A DNA stretch of 64,000 nucleotides from Blasia pusilla. Lineage: Eukaryota; Marchantiophyta; Marchantiopsida; Blasiales. The notes under the pieces were generated by a model. That model had not been told where the DNA came from and did no database searches. It saw only the letters and a list, made by a program, of their open reading frames with translations. The stretch is from assembly GCA_050084515.1 (NCBI GenBank), contig CM114275.1, positions 11,532,001 through 11,596,000 on the forward strand, written 5' to 3'. Numbering within the stretch: the first letter of the stretch is position 1; every line of letters starts with the position of its first letter. A program made the translations under genes and the position numbers. Shown here piece after piece: positions 7,961-19,705 of this stretch.

Positions 7961-8731
7961 CCTAAATCTAAGAAACCGAGAAGCTGCACCCCTCCCAATC
8001 CGTCGGAATTTTACAGGTTGCAACTCTTGCAACCCGTCGGAATCAGATGACTTGCATCCCTTGGAAGCAAGCTCACCATAACAAAGGAAATATTTTGAGA
8101 ATTGATTCCATTCCACCCTACACCCACAAAAATCCAATTGGTTGGGAATCCGAAATGGCAATCCGACAGGTAGTAGGAATCCAGCACGTCTTAGAGAAGA
8201 AAAGAAGCCTACGACTGGTTTGACAATACTAGGGGAACGAGCCAAAAGTGAAGAAGCCCGCCACAATGCCTCAAAAGTTGGTCTCATAGGAAAAGAGTCC
8301 AATCACTCAAGCAGCCAACTTGTCAGAATTCGACAGCTTGCCTGGAAATGGTTAAAAAGTTGCAATGGTGAAAAGTGAAAAGTTGCAACCCGTCAGAATT
8401 AGACGGGTTGCAAAATAAACATTCTTAGTAGCTAGACGAACACAACCGACAAGTCCAAAAAAATATTCAGCAAACTTTTACAAACACCATTATCAGTTGA
8501 AAAAATCATGTCCTTTATTATATCCGATGGAAGCTCGAAAATGTACATTTGATCTAGTCTATGATTTCTTCAGCCTCGTCATCTACAAATTTACTCCTAA
8601 CTCTCCTAGGTCCTTGTACAAAAGGAATGTCCTAGGATACAAGTGGCTCCTTTGGCCGATTGTAGACGGGGATCAAAAATGTTGGCGTATTAGAGAGCCT
8701 TGGCAACCCCCTAGGTACACCATAACGGTCC
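7961..8731 (-). pseudogene. 3' flank of cargo gene B, outer part
   Basis: Reverse-strand counterpart of 5550-6300. It contains decayed palindromes (8033-8056, 8390-8412), the 'CTACTACCTGT' block and the acidic tail FVDDEAEEIID with nearby PEEPLVS-type residues (about 8555-8700). It stops exactly at the gypsy 1 insertion and resumes at 16069 with the same text ('GGTCCCATGTAACCTGATTT'). Confidence 0.55.
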
Positions 8732-9727
8732 TGTCGCGCCCCTACTCTCCTAGAACGTCAATCTTTAGTGTTGCGGAAGCGTGCGTTCAGTAGGTCACGA
8801 ACTCATCGCCGATCTGCACCCAAACACGCACTCTCGTTAGTCGGGTTTGGCCAACCGGCATTCCAACCCACCGAGTCCTAAACTCGGCGTCTCATCAAGC
8901 TCAACCTTCCTTAGTTCCTAGCTCCCAACACATGGCAAGTCCTTCAAGACTTGGAACAGACTTCCTGGTTAGTCCAGGGATCTGAAACGGCACTTGCACG
9001 CCTAGCAATCCCAACTTCAAGGTCCTTGTGTGAGTTCAACCGAGACCCAAGTAATTGAGTCGGCGTGAAATCCAAGATGGATGTCTAAAATCGCCTCAAT
9101 GGACTTGGTGCAGGTTTTCCAACCCAATGCCCAAACTCGCGTTCCGTTCCATGCCCTTGAGCCGCCCCGCGGCGCCCAAAATGGGGTTTGGGTTCCAAGC
9201 ACTCTCGGAGACCTTCCCCCTTACTAGTACTTCTGGGGTTCTCCAATAACCCCTCCCCTTTGGGAAAAGAGGTTCGGGCCCTTCATTGTGGCCCTCAACC
9301 CGACTCCACTTACAGTCGTTTTCGGGTCGTATCTCGGCCGCTGCTTATGCGTTTGCAGCGATCTTTGGTGTGTTTGAACCGTCTCTTCATAAGCTTTCCA
9401 ACGCACTCTTATTTGCTCCAAACGCATCTTGGTGCTAAAAGTTATGGCCATAAATACAGTGGGAAACTCTCAAACGCAAGTGGCGTTCCAAATCCGGATC
9501 TTTCCTTTGGCAACCCACTTTCTAGACTCGACTTCTTTCAAGTCTCATTCCGCGTTTGGTCCAGGTTTCTGAGTTGCGACCATCACATCTGAAACGCGAC
9601 TTCTCGCTCGCGTCTCGTCTCTTGTCTCCTCTTTGAGACAACTCCAAACGCATAAACCATCTTAGCGTGAGCCCGCTAATGTTCCGATGTTCCGCTTGGC
9701 ACTTGTTTGGTCATGAGGGTCGCGACA
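8732..9727 (-). repeat. 3' LTR of gypsy 1
   Basis: 996 bp, TGTCGCG at one end and CGCGACA at the other, nearly identical to 15060-16063; a 134-residue chance frame is the same in both. The few differences are small indels near 8780-8820, 9025-9075 and 9650. Confidence 0.9.
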
Positions 9728-9745
9728 CTCACCCCTCTTTTAGAG
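9728..9745 (-). other. Polypurine tract of gypsy 1
   Basis: On the reverse strand AAAAGAGGGGTGAG directly precedes the 3' LTR (TGTCGCGACC). The equivalent in gypsy 2 is GGAGGGGTGAG at 57381-57391. Confidence 0.7.
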
Positions 9746-10418
9746 GTTGATGCCCTCATCAACGCAAACCTTTATTATGTCAAGTCTCCTGGGCAGCCTA
9801 CCCCTTGACATTAAATTGCGTTCTAGTGACTAACCCGCAATTCCTCTTAGTCTCTAGTTGTCGCTTTGCCCCACTTAGAATTATTAGCCTCTCATCTTCG
9901 ATAAGCGTGGACTAGTTCCAAGGAACTAACCTATCAAATAAGCTAACTAAGTGTGCAACCTTAGACTCTTTCGACTCATTACTGTAAACATCACACATGT
10001 TTACCTGGTCCACAAATCGTACTACTATTGGGTCGCTCTCGTATTCGACTTAGGCGCGTCACTAAGTTTACTTATGTGGCCACAAGTAAGATCACCCCAA
10101 GCCCCAAGACAGACTTCATCTGCCCCGCCGACGCTAGGGCGAGCCCGAGTGTAATCCAACACAAGGTCATGTTCTAGGTGCTTATCCACATACGAGCTCT
10201 CACCTCAAATACTCCTTGTCTGTCCTCATGTCGTACATTCTAAGTCTATGATGAACGACTCATAGCCATGCACTACCACATACAAATTGCAATCAACATT
10301 GGTATCGAATCTCCAAATCCATACACTCCTTTATTGCAACACTAGCATATTCTAGTTACAACGGCTTTCGGCCCAAGATTCCACTGATAACAAGTCATGT
10401 CTCTAGCTTCTCCTCGTA
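9746..10418 (-). other. Non-coding 3' internal region of gypsy 1
   Basis: About 670 bp between the chromodomain and the PPT, homologous to 56698-57380 in gypsy 2 and to the fragment 47988-48434. No open frame of note; untranslated trailer. Confidence 0.6.
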
Positions 10419-10655
10419 CTAACGTATGTGCTTCGCTTGTGTTCGCTTGAAGTCACGCAACAATTCTTGCGCGTGTTCCAAATCCGCCTCCGCAATCCAA
10501 GTCGCCTCCTTCACATGGTAGCCCTTCCATTTTACCAAGTATTCATACTTGTTGGCCCGACGCCTCGAACGTAAGATGGTCTCCACCTCAAACTCCGGCT
10601 CCTCATTTACGATGATGGGTGCGGTCTCACCACTGTCTCCTTTCGAAACGTCCAT
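10419..10655 (-). pseudogene. Chromodomain at the end of gypsy 1 pol
   Basis: Frame contains FEVETILRSRRRANKYEYLV and then KWKGYHVKEATWIAEADLEH. This is a chromodomain with the aromatic/WKGY core; chromoviruses carry it at the C-terminus of integrase to direct insertion to heterochromatin marks. It is followed by a short basic tail and stop. It is separated from the integrase frame by a frameshift near 10655. Confidence 0.8.
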
Positions 10656-11920
10656 TATCTTGAAGGTATTTCTTCAACAATGACACATGAAAGGTCGGGT
10701 GAATCTTGAACTCGTCCTGGCCTCAACGTATACACATCCTCAAACGGGTTTGCCACAATCACATACGGTCCAAAGATACTTGGCAGGCAACCTTCGCAGA
10801 CAACTCTTTCGGAAGAGTGAGATTCTTCACACTCAACCACACTTGTTCTCCAACTTGGAATCGTGATTTGGCGCCGACTCTTGTTAGCATGCTTAACGTA
10901 CCTCCTTTGAGCCTTTGCAAGACTTCCTCGCGCTCTCTTCTCGTTTCGCATCTCTACCAACAAACTTTCGCCGTCGCTTGTCGTGTTCGTGCCAATGTAG
11001 TACCCTTCGAAAGGGCTAGATCAAGAGGCCCTTCGGCTCGTCCATTTGCCAGGAGAAACGGAGATTCTCCTGTTGCAGAATTCTTGGTCGAGTTGTAGCA
11101 AAGATTCCGCCATGCTCATCCACGACCCAATCGCGTTGATCAAGACCGACATAATTCCTCAATCTTGATTCACGATAGAGTTTACCTTTTCGATCTGTCC
11201 ATCCGTGCGTGGGTAGAAAGCCGTCATGAAACTCAGCTTGGTCTTAAACCTTCGAACAAGTGCTTCGTAAAGCACGGTAAACTTTGATCCCGATCTGAAA
11301 CAATGCTCCTCGGCAAACCATGAGCACGCCACCACTATCGAGGAATAGTTGCGCCGTCAGATACGCCGTTGGAATCCACCGTCGGCACGAATCTTGCCAA
11401 CTTGCTAAACCGATCAACAATCACAAGTATAGCGTTGTATCCCCAGATTCGAAGACTCGTGATGAAATCCATACTCACACTTTGCAAGGGTCCTTCGGGA
11501 TCGGCAAGGGATGCAGCAAGCCTTGTTTCTTATCATAAGAGACTCTATTCGCGTGGCAGGTCACAAGGGTCTTCACATATTGAGCAACATCCTCCTTCAT
11601 GTTGGGCCAAAAGAACCGCTTCGGCTGTATCACTAGCGAGATTCTCTCCTTTATGTCCTGCCAAGGGTCCGTCGTGACATTCGGCCTAACACCTTGGTTC
11701 GATTCCGCCTTGCCCTACATAGATCCCTACTGTTTGAACCTTAGTAAACCGTGCCTCAAACTTATGTTGGCCACCTTCTCACCCCGCTTCAACTTCCTCA
11801 GGTATTCCCCGCTTGAGCATCCTTCATATATTCTTCACTTAATCCTTCTCTCCAGATCTGTTTCCTTAGGGAACATTGCTCTCAAGACTGTGTCGTTGAT
11901 GGCATGTGTTCCTCCTTGCG
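10656..11920 (-). pseudogene. Integrase region of gypsy 1 (degenerate)
   Basis: The C-terminal part is recognisable (SLAKAQRRYVKHANKSRRQ, then NPFEDVYTLRPG), matching 56116-56460 of gypsy 2. Upstream, in shifting frames, there are relics of the catalytic core such as VIVDRFSKLA (about 11430-11400) and HAN near 11560. Multiple frameshifts and stops. This segment is the one missing from gypsy 2. Confidence 0.65.
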
Positions 11921-11922
11921 AC

Positions 11923-12458
11923 TTAACGATCCGGAATCACATTATCTTTACCTGGCTTGTGGATCAACTCTACATCCATCAGCGCCAAGGTATCATGCCA
12001 CCGCAGTTGTTTCGGTGTCACTCGATCCTGGGTCTCAAAATACTTGAGTGATATATTATCGGTGAATATTCGAGTCCTGTGGAGCCCTAGATAATGCCGC
12101 CACTTCCTCAAGCAATGTACCACCGCGAACAACTCTTTCTTGTGAGTAGGCCATCTCCTTTCAGAGTGTCGCTAAGCTTCTTGCTCTCATATGCCACCGG
12201 TCTCCCTTCTTGCACCAACACCCCGCACCGCGAAATCACTAGCATCGGTATGCACTTTGAACGGTTTGTCAAACTCCGGCAGCCTTTAACATCGGTTCTG
12301 CGATAGAATCGCTTCACTCGGTTGAATGCCTCATTAACTTCCTGGGTCCAAGTCGTGTTGGCAAACTTTGCCGTCCAATCCGTGAGAGGTCTCACAATTC
12401 CCGAAAAGTTTTTCACATAAGTACGATAAAATTGCACCGCACCTATGAACCTCCTCAT
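11923..12458 (-). pseudogene. RNase H region of gypsy 1
   Basis: Two overlapping frames joined by a shift near 12120: MRRFIGAVQFYRTYVKNFSG and the KPLTDW-type linker at the RT thumb, then FAVVHCLRKWRHYLG, IFTDNISLKYF and HKPGKDNVIPD. TDN gives one of the catalytic Asp residues of Ty3-type RNase H. Confidence 0.75.
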
Positions 12459-12585
12459 CCCCTTTACTGGTGGATGGGGTTCCCACTGAAATCGCCTTTA
12501 CCTTTTCCATGTCCGGACCGACGCCATCTCTGACCGACCACGTGACCCAAGAATTTGATCTTACTCAAACCAAATTCGCTCTTCT

Positions 12586-13135
12586 CTACATTCGATACAT
12601 CTGGTGATTTGCCCTTAGCTTAGACAAGACCGCTCTCACATGTCGAACATGCTCCTCTAGTGACTTCGAATAGATAAGTATATCATCGATATAGATGATA
12701 ACATACTCATCCATTTCCTTGTGAAAAATGGAGTTCATCAATGTGGTGAACGTCGGAGGCGCGTTACATAGACCGAAAGGCATCACTACAAACTCAAAGG
12801 AACAGTATCTCGCCCCGCACGCAGTCTTCTCCACATCGCGCCTCGGCAATCCGAATCTGGTAATATCGACTTCAAGTCAATCCTACTGAAATATCTCGCT
12901 GCCCGACCTATCAAAGAGATCATCTATCCTTGGAAGAGGATAATTGTTCGAACCGTCACTTTGTTCAGTGCACGGTAATCAACACACGATCTCATCTTTC
13001 CATCCTTCTTCTTTACAAAGAGAACAGGTGCTCCATAAGGTGACTTGCTAGTCCTTATGTAACCCTTTTCCAAGAGCTCACTTAACTTTGCTTTTTTTCA
13101 ACTCAAGAAGTTCCTCCCTGATTCAACCTATATGG
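12586..13135 (-). pseudogene. Reverse transcriptase region of gypsy 1
   Basis: 12586-12849 shows FVVMPFGLCNAPPTFTTLMN and YIDDILIYSK, with the YIDD catalytic motif kept. Upstream (12850-13135), in other frames, are relics corresponding to [16 protein letters not shown] of gypsy 2. Frameshifts at about 12850 and 12600 break the domain. Confidence 0.8.
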
Positions 13136-13499
13136 TGATTTTGAAGGCGGTTGGGAACCGGGTATGATCTCTATCTTATGATCTACGGCTCTATGCGGCG
13201 GCAATTCATCGGAAGCTCATTTGTCAAGACATCCTCAAACTCTGGACCACTTCTGGAGTGGTTTGGGATTCCCCTTGAGACAGGCGTCTGATTTTTGCAG
13301 ATATCGCTTGTAGCCTCCTCCACTTGTCTCATCAAGCGAGAGAAATCCATCCTCCAACTCGGTCATGCTCCTCCTTGTGATCGAGTTCACCAACTCCATC
13401 TTTCTTTGGAACCTCACGGACCAAGCGCACATGTAACCATTTGCCTTTTAGCAAGACGCTCAACCTCAATGGTCGGGCGTCTTAACTCCACCTCATACG

Positions 13500-14250
13500 C
13501 ATCTAGGAATGTATTCCCCAAAACTCCGTCAATGCCGTCCATTTCGCATACAATGAAATTCTCCTTCAACTCGAATACCCCGCATCCCTCTTGTCAAACC
13601 CAAGACCAAATCGAAGTCCGATGAGACTTGCCTCTGCAAATCCCACTCGAATGGGCTCGTCCGCCTTAGAGGTAGACGGCCCGGTTCCTTCACGATTCTC
13701 GGGCTTAGGAAGGAGGCGAAGCACTGTATCCACGAGAACAACAACACATCGCGATCAGCAATCTTGGATCTTAGGTACACCAAATTGTGCGTCCTCTTGG
13801 TGACTTGAAGGGACGTCTCCATATCGCCGCCAACAGATGCTTAGCGCAAAGAACGCAATCATACTCCCATTACTAACCTTCGGTTTGAACACCCTTTCGA
13901 CAGTGCCCGGTTCGCCACGGTTGTAGCATACGACCTTGCCGTTCCTCGTCTTCGAGTGTTGTCCTCCTTTCGCCGCATGAAGTTCCACTCGCTTTCTTTG
14001 CCGGGCGACGACTCTCTGGTTCGTCTTTGGCCCCCACTCCAGCCTCTTTTGAACGCCTCCTTATTTTTCGACTTCTTTGAAAAAACTTTTTGACTCGAAG
14101 GGTTTAAGGTTTGGACCTCATCGTCCCCAATCCGCTCCGCTAGCTTCGAAGGTCCGCGCAGTCTCTGGCAACGTCGGCATTCGGTAAAGGGCCTTCGGCG
14201 CCGGCTTGAGTCCACTAATGAAGATAGCCTTCTTGGCGTGCTCATCCATC
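13500..14250 (-). pseudogene. Zinc knuckle and protease region of gypsy 1
   Basis: The zinc knuckle is decayed (CYNRGEPGTVERVF, with Cys and His ligands lost compared with CYNCGEPGHMAKEC in gypsy 2). Upstream basic stretch and downstream protease relics (LLFSWIQCFASFLSPRIV) lie in different frames. Confidence 0.6.
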
Positions 14251-14830
14251 TTCGGACTAGAAGTCGGCCGCACTAAACTCCCTCACATACGCGCTTAAGG
14301 AACCACTCTGCCGCATCCAAGACGCATTCCACCGTGTCACGCAACCCTTGGTACTCGGAGTGAACCGATCCCCAATCAACTCCTTGAACTCCTCCCAACT
14401 CGAGAGGTGACTCACCGCTTGAGATATTCCTCTCGTTGAGCGGTCCACCATTGTAGAGCATGATCCTTCAGAAAGTAACGGCTACCGTCACCTTGTCTCG
14501 CTCAGCTGCCTTCTCGCGCCTCGAAATCTGATTCGATTCCGTAAGGAAATCCTTCACTTTCATGGCGCCCCACTCCGATAAATGGCGTGGGCGGAGTTCG
14601 TCTTGCAAAGCTTTTGCCCCACTTTTCGGGTTTCGAGTGGCCTCTAACTCGGCAATCCGCTTGCTTTGTTGGGACATCTGCTCCACCAACACCTTCAACA
14701 AGTCCAACTTCCGGCTTGACTCGTCCTTTCCTCGAGTTTGGGCCCACTGGCCCGCTTGGAAGGAGTCGCCACTGGGACCTACTCACGACTAGCGTTCGGC
14801 TCTCGGGAGTCTCGACTCCTCTATAGCTTC
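14251..14830 (-). pseudogene. Gag of gypsy 1 (broken)
   Basis: 14468-14707 (MDLLKVLVEQMSQQSKRIAE and then DFLTESNQ) and 14257-14451 (SWEEFKELIGDRFTP, then SGSLSAYVREF) are the two parts of a Ty3-type gag capsid region, aligned with 53170-53650 in gypsy 2; the QWW block is lost at the frame break around 14460. Confidence 0.65.
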
Positions 14831-15045
14831 ACGGTCCGGCATTGGTTCCTCTCTCGGTTCATGTCGCTTGATTCGGCGCTTCTTGGGTTGTTCTCCCTCG
14901 ATCGCCATCTGCAAGCCAACTCACTCAGATCTCCTCCTCGTTTCTTGCGTCCCTCCTCGAAAGGCCCGAGTCTCAGCCGCTACCTTGAAATTTCCCAAGC
15001 GTCCGGCTGATCCTACGACCCCAAGTTCTTGCTCACCAAGGATAA

Positions 15046-15057
15046 GCTCTGATACCA
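15046..15057 (-). promoter_or_regulatory. Primer-binding site (initiator tRNA-Met), gypsy 1
   Basis: Reverse strand reads TGGTATCAGAGC, complementary to the 3' end of plant initiator tRNA-Met, two bases after the end of the 5' LTR. Confidence 0.9.
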
Positions 15058-15059
15058 CT

Positions 15060-16063
15060 TGTCGCGCCCCTACTCTCCTTGAACGTCAATCTTTAGTGTT
15101 GCGGAAGCGCGTGCGTTGATGAGGTCACTTAACTCATCGCCGATCGCACCCAAACACGCACTCTCGTTAGTCGGGTTTGGCCAACCGGCATTCCAACCCA
15201 CCGAGTCCTAAACTCGGCGTCTCATCAAGCTCAACCTTCCTTAGTTCCTAGCTCCCAACACATGGCAAGTCCTTCAAGACTTGGAACAGACTTCCTGGTT
15301 AGTCCAGGGATCTGAAACGGCACTTGCACGCCTAGCAATCCCAACTGTTCAACGGTCCTTGTGTGAGTTCCGAACCGAGACCCAAGTAATTGAGTCGCGG
15401 CGTGAAATCCAAGAGGGATGTCTAAAATCGCCTCAATGGACTTGGTGCAGGTTTTCCAACCCAATGCCCAAACTCGCGTTCCGTTCCATGCCCTTGAGCC
15501 GCCCCGCGGCGCCCAAAATGGGGTTTGGGTTCCAAGCACTCTCGGAGACCTTCCCCCTTACTAGTACTTCTGGGGTTCTCCAATAACCCCTCCCCTTTGG
15601 GAAAAGAGGTTCGGGCCCTTCATTGTGGCCCTCAACCCGACTCCACTTACAGTCGTTTTCGGGTCGTATCTCGGCCGCTGCTTATGCGTTTGCAGCGATC
15701 TTTGGTGTGTTTGAACCGTCTCTTCATAAGCTTTCCAACGCACTCTTATTTGCTCCAAACGCATCTTGGTGCTAAAAGTTATGGCCATAAATACAGTGGG
15801 AAACTCTCAAACGCAAGTGGCGTTCCAAATCCGGATCTTTCCTTTGGCAACCCACTTTCTAGACTCGACTTCTTTCAAGTCTCATTCCGCGTTTGGTCCA
15901 GGTTTCTGAGTTGCGACCATCACATCTGAAACGCGACTTCTCGCTCGCGTCTCGTCTCTTGTCTCCTCTTTGAGACAACTCCAACACGCAAACCATCTTA
16001 GCGTGAGCCCGCTAATGTTCCGATGTTCCGCTTGGCACTTGTTTGGTCATGAGGGTCGCGACA
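15060..16063 (-). repeat. 5' LTR of gypsy 1
   Basis: 1004 bp, bounded by TGTCGCG and CGCGACA, next to PBS on one side and the GGTCC target duplication on the other. Near-identity with the other LTR indicates a recent insertion. Confidence 0.9.
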
Positions 16064-16666
16064 GGTCCCATGTAACCTGATTTCAGTCCGACCGCCTTCC
16101 TTGGCAGTAAATCTTGTACGCTCTGCAAGGTGACACCCATCCAGTAGCAATATGTGCTCCGGTCCTTGGAGACACCATCATGGCAATCCGACAAGTAGTA
16201 GGAATCCAACACGTCTTAGAGAAGAGAGGAAGCCTAAGACTTGTTTGACAAAACTAGGGGAAGGTGCCAAAGTGAAGAAGCCCGCCAGAATGCCTGTAAA
16301 ATTGGACTAACAAGGAAAATTTCCGATCACTCACACAACCAACTTGTCAGAATCCGACAAGTTTCCTGGAAGTGGTTAAAAAGGTGCAATGGTCAAAAAG
16401 TGAAAAGTTGCAATCCATGGCAATCCGACGGGTTGCAATATGAACTGTCGGAGTACATAGACGATCACAATCGACAAGAAAAAAAAAGATATTCAGCAAA
16501 CTCTTACAACCACCATCATCGTTTGCAAAAATCTTGTCCTTTATCACATCTGAAGGAAGCTCGGAACTGTATATTTGATCTATTCTATGAATTTTTCTGC
16601 CTCGTCATCACATAAATCCCTACTCCAAAACGATGTAGTCAAGCTGGGTCTTTGAGTTTTTTGAAC
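16064..16666 (-). pseudogene. 3' flank of cargo gene B, inner part
   Basis: Resumes the text cut at 8731 and runs to the methyltransferase exon. It holds a decayed palindrome pair (16342-16368, 16409-16436), the TTTGCAAAAATCTTGTC block and the acidic tail DDEAEKFIE (about 16575-16610). Confidence 0.55.
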
Positions 16667-17176
16667 TCACTCGTCATCATCCGAGAGCTCTTCCAGAATT
16701 ACTGTAGACCTTGCCCTCCCGATTTTCAGAATCATGGGAAGTGACAATAGTGTCACTACCAATGGTGGGTCTGGAACCGGAGCTCTCGACTTCGGAGGAA
16801 AGTTGTACGCCCCAACTAGCCTGTCGTAATATGCTTTTTCCTCTTTGCAAACGTCAAACAGTTCGTGCCTTCCCTCAAGGCAGAGAATGTTCCTGCCCTT
16901 GTGCCAGGCACCTCTGATACTCGCCCCTAAAAGGCCCAATAAGTCGAATACCAAGTCACCCGGCCTTGAGCAGAGCTCGATGAGCGTTTGCATCAGCGCT
17001 GGAAACTTTTCCCTTCCTCCAAGTAAGGGGGTACCATTTTGCATGTAAATTCCGGGGGGATTGTATAAACTATCTAAGTTGTATCCATTGGAGCATGGAT
17101 CCACTGGATTGAGGATCTGAAACACTTGGAAGTTGTGCTCGGGCCTTACAAAACAGTAGACAAAGGAGTGGTCCAT
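16667..17176 (-). pseudogene. Cargo gene exon 4: methyltransferase SAM half, copy B (exon open)
   Basis: 169 residues, open, MDHSFVYCFVRPEHNF to EELSDDDE after a good TTTACAG acceptor. Motif I region reads GDLVFDLLGLLGAS, further from DPFxGSGTT than the other copies; the ILCLEGRHELFDVC block is kept. The exon is intact, but the gene is not: the start codon is lost and exons 1 to 3 are damaged. Confidence 0.65.
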
Positions 17177-17699
17177 CTGTAAAGAAGCAGGTTGGAAACA
17201 ATGTCAGCAACAAGAAAGAGCTTATTTCAATATGCAACAACAAGAAAGGTATACTATCAAAATGGTAACACAATGTGTAACTCATCCCCAATGAACTTTG
17301 CTTAACCCCAGAGAACTTCGTTATAGTCCTAACATTGGAGCAACCTGTCGGAGTCCGACGGGTTGTTTTACAAGTGTTAGTGATGTTTTTTGCCATGAGC
17401 AACCCGTCGGAAGGCGACAGGTTGCTAGCATAGAGCAGCCCATGGTTGGCTAAGAGCAACCCATTGCTTTGAGATGGGTTGCATCATTCCAGAAACACAA
17501 GGAAAAGCATAAGCACTTGCAACCCGTTGGGTTCCGACGAGTTGCATTCACCCAATGGAGACTTGCGGTAAATTTGCAACCCGTCGCTTTTAGACGGATT
17601 GCAACACCGAAGTCTCCAGCTCAGAAGATCCGATGAGTTGCATGCAGAGATGCAACCCGTCGGAGCAAGAGAATTTGTATATGGATTTAGAGCCCTTAC
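17177..17699 (-). repeat. Intron 3 with palindromes, copy B
   Basis: Five or more palindromes (17339-17366, 17399-17425, 17518-17546, 17577-17603), with centres GGAAGGCGAC, CGCTTTTAGACG and GGGTTCC as in copies A, C and F. It begins with a donor GTAAGG at 17699 and ends at the acceptor at 17177. Confidence 0.75.
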
Positions 17700-19705
17700 C
17701 CAGATTTGACTCGTTGCCAATCGGAGTGGGTACTCATTCTTGATGACCCACAATTGCGCCGTCCTCCACTTAAGTGACCTAATGACGCACTGCAGGTTGA
17801 AGAGCTCGTCCTCGCTCCCTCCAGTCAAGACCAAGAAACAACCCTTGTCACTGAGATAAGCGTCTGCAAAGGAAAATAGGAGCGCGATCTGGTCATAAGA
17901 AAGAGGGACATTCTAGTCTGGGACACTGTCAGACGGATTCTTGTCCTAGAAGCGCAAGGAGATCCATCGCCACCTCCTCGACCTCCCCATGGACCGTCTA
18001 GGGAGCGTGCCCATTTTGTTGAAGCTTCCGTCCCAACATTGTCAATTTGTCGATGGCGGGTGTCGACGCTTGGGAACTGAAACTTTGCAGCTCATCCAGA
18101 AGATTCATGGAGTGAATGATGACGCTTGTCGGGGTCGTTGTTTCTCTATGTCTTCCCAAGGATGATGAAGTGTATTCCACATCCTGATATGCTCGCTGGG
18201 ACAAACCTGGCGCCTCTCGCTTCCGCTTTTCCTGAGTTTGCGGTCGGCTTGTTGGGGTCTCTATTACCTTAGACTTTGGTGGTGTTTTTTTGGTGGAGGA
18301 CCTGGTCCGACCCTCTCTCCCCGCTCGCCCGGACGATTCTGCCTCTCGCCTTGAATTCTCAACCTCTTTTTTGGAAGACTCGGCCTCGGAATTCTTCGAT
18401 CCCCTCGCCTTGGCTTTGAGACCCACTATAGATTTATCCTTGGCGGTGACGACCTTAGACACCAACTCCGTTGTCTCAAGGGCTTGCTCCTCCGCATCTC
18501 CAAAATTCAAGATTTCGTCCCTACCTACGATCACTGCATCATATACCCGTCAAAGATTGTTATCAGTGATGTCCTCGGGGTCGTTGAAGTCCAGTCGTTG
18601 AAGTCCAGTCAGATTGGGCAATTCTCCACCTCCCAATCGGACATGCTTTAAGCCATCTCCATGTCGTACATGGAAAATGTCTCTCCATCAGGCGGAGAAG
18701 CCCAAAATTTGCAGGGTGCCGGTATTTTTCGCCACGTACCTGTATTCTTACAATGGACGAGGTACCTGAACACCATGCGTTGGGCAGCTCTTTGTCAAGA
18801 TGCATCGGCCGCCTGCTCTTGAAGATCTCGCTTTTTCTTTGTGAAATCCCTTTTCTTCGCCTCTATTTCTTCATCAAGGTCTGCCTGAGGGAGGATGCGA
18901 TCCTTGAACATCATCCTGAAACCTGGGTTTTTTATGGGCTTGTCCCGCATGTCGTCAAGCCAAAGTTCAAAATCTTCAGCACTCTCCAGGTTTGCTTCCT
19001 GCGGAACTGGCTCTATTCTTTTCAGCTCCGCTTGGAGACCCACGAGCATGGACTTCTCGAGAAGCCGCAACGCGTCCCAGATTCACGGAGCCACTGGGAG
19101 ATCACTGGATCAGAGATACCCGGAGGATGGTGTGCCGTCCTCTTTAGGGCATGTGTGCCCTCGAGACTGATTTTCATCAGTCGGATTCTCCTAAATTCCA
19201 AAATTCCAGACAAGGAAAATCTCTGGACCTGGTCGAGAGACACTCTCTCCCCAATCCGACCCCGCGGATCTTCATCCCTCTTCCGCTGGTGCTTGATTAT
19301 TACCTTCAGCTCCTTGTAGAAATCAAGGCCAAAATTCGGGGTTGAGAATGGCGATGTAGCGCTGCATCTTGATTGCAGTGTACTTTGTAGCTGTAGATAC
19401 TGCAGCTTGGATGAACTTAGCATGCTCAGACACAGACACGTTCTCCCTCCGCTCCAGCTCCAATGAAGTGCTCTTCTTGGTGGCCTTTATCTTCGACCAG
19501 CAAAGGATTGTCACGACTGCATCTTGGGAAATAAATGTATTTGCCCAAGTCTTTTTTATTTATTTGAGCCCCCTTCGCCAGCATCTCATTTACAAGGGCG
19601 TCGCCCAAGAACCCCTTGTACTCTGCCGGGTGCGTCGTTAGCACTTTCTTCACCCGATCACAATCATGGATCCAGTGGTGGGTGACATTCCCCTTGGATA
19701 TAATC
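17700..19705 (-). pseudogene. Cargo gene exon 3 (helical region, charged linker), copy B
   Basis: Collinear with copy F but broken into frames: 19426-19785 (VTHHWIHDCDRVKKVLTTHP), 18795-19070 (DGMRDKPIKNPGFR-type block), the linker 17998-18534 (rich in Glu, Lys, Ser and Arg, with SSTKKTPPKSK and TPTSRPQTQEKRKRE, predicted disordered and nuclear) and the end LTGGSEDELFNLQ. The segment that carries the DPPY-like motif in copy F is deleted: MDLL joins directly to the next block near 17945. Confidence 0.6.

Larger units (their letters stand above)
8732..16063 (-). mobile_element. Ty3/gypsy chromodomain LTR retrotransposon 1 (full length, defective)
   Basis: 7332 bp with two LTRs, flanked by the 5-bp target duplication GGTCC (8727-8731 and 16064-16068). 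Transcribed right to left: 5' LTR 15060-16063, PBS 15046-15057, gag, zinc knuckle/protease, RT, RNase H, integrase, chromodomain, PPT, 3' LTR 8732-9727. Domain order (integrase after RNase H, then chromodomain) is that of plant chromoviruses. All pol domains carry frameshifts, so it cannot be autonomous. Confidence 0.9.

Noticed and set aside
9188-9592. 134-residue ORF conserved at 9188-9592, 15525-15929 and 48681-49085
   Set aside because: All three lie inside LTRs of the same gypsy subfamily; conservation comes from LTR identity and the frame has no family features.
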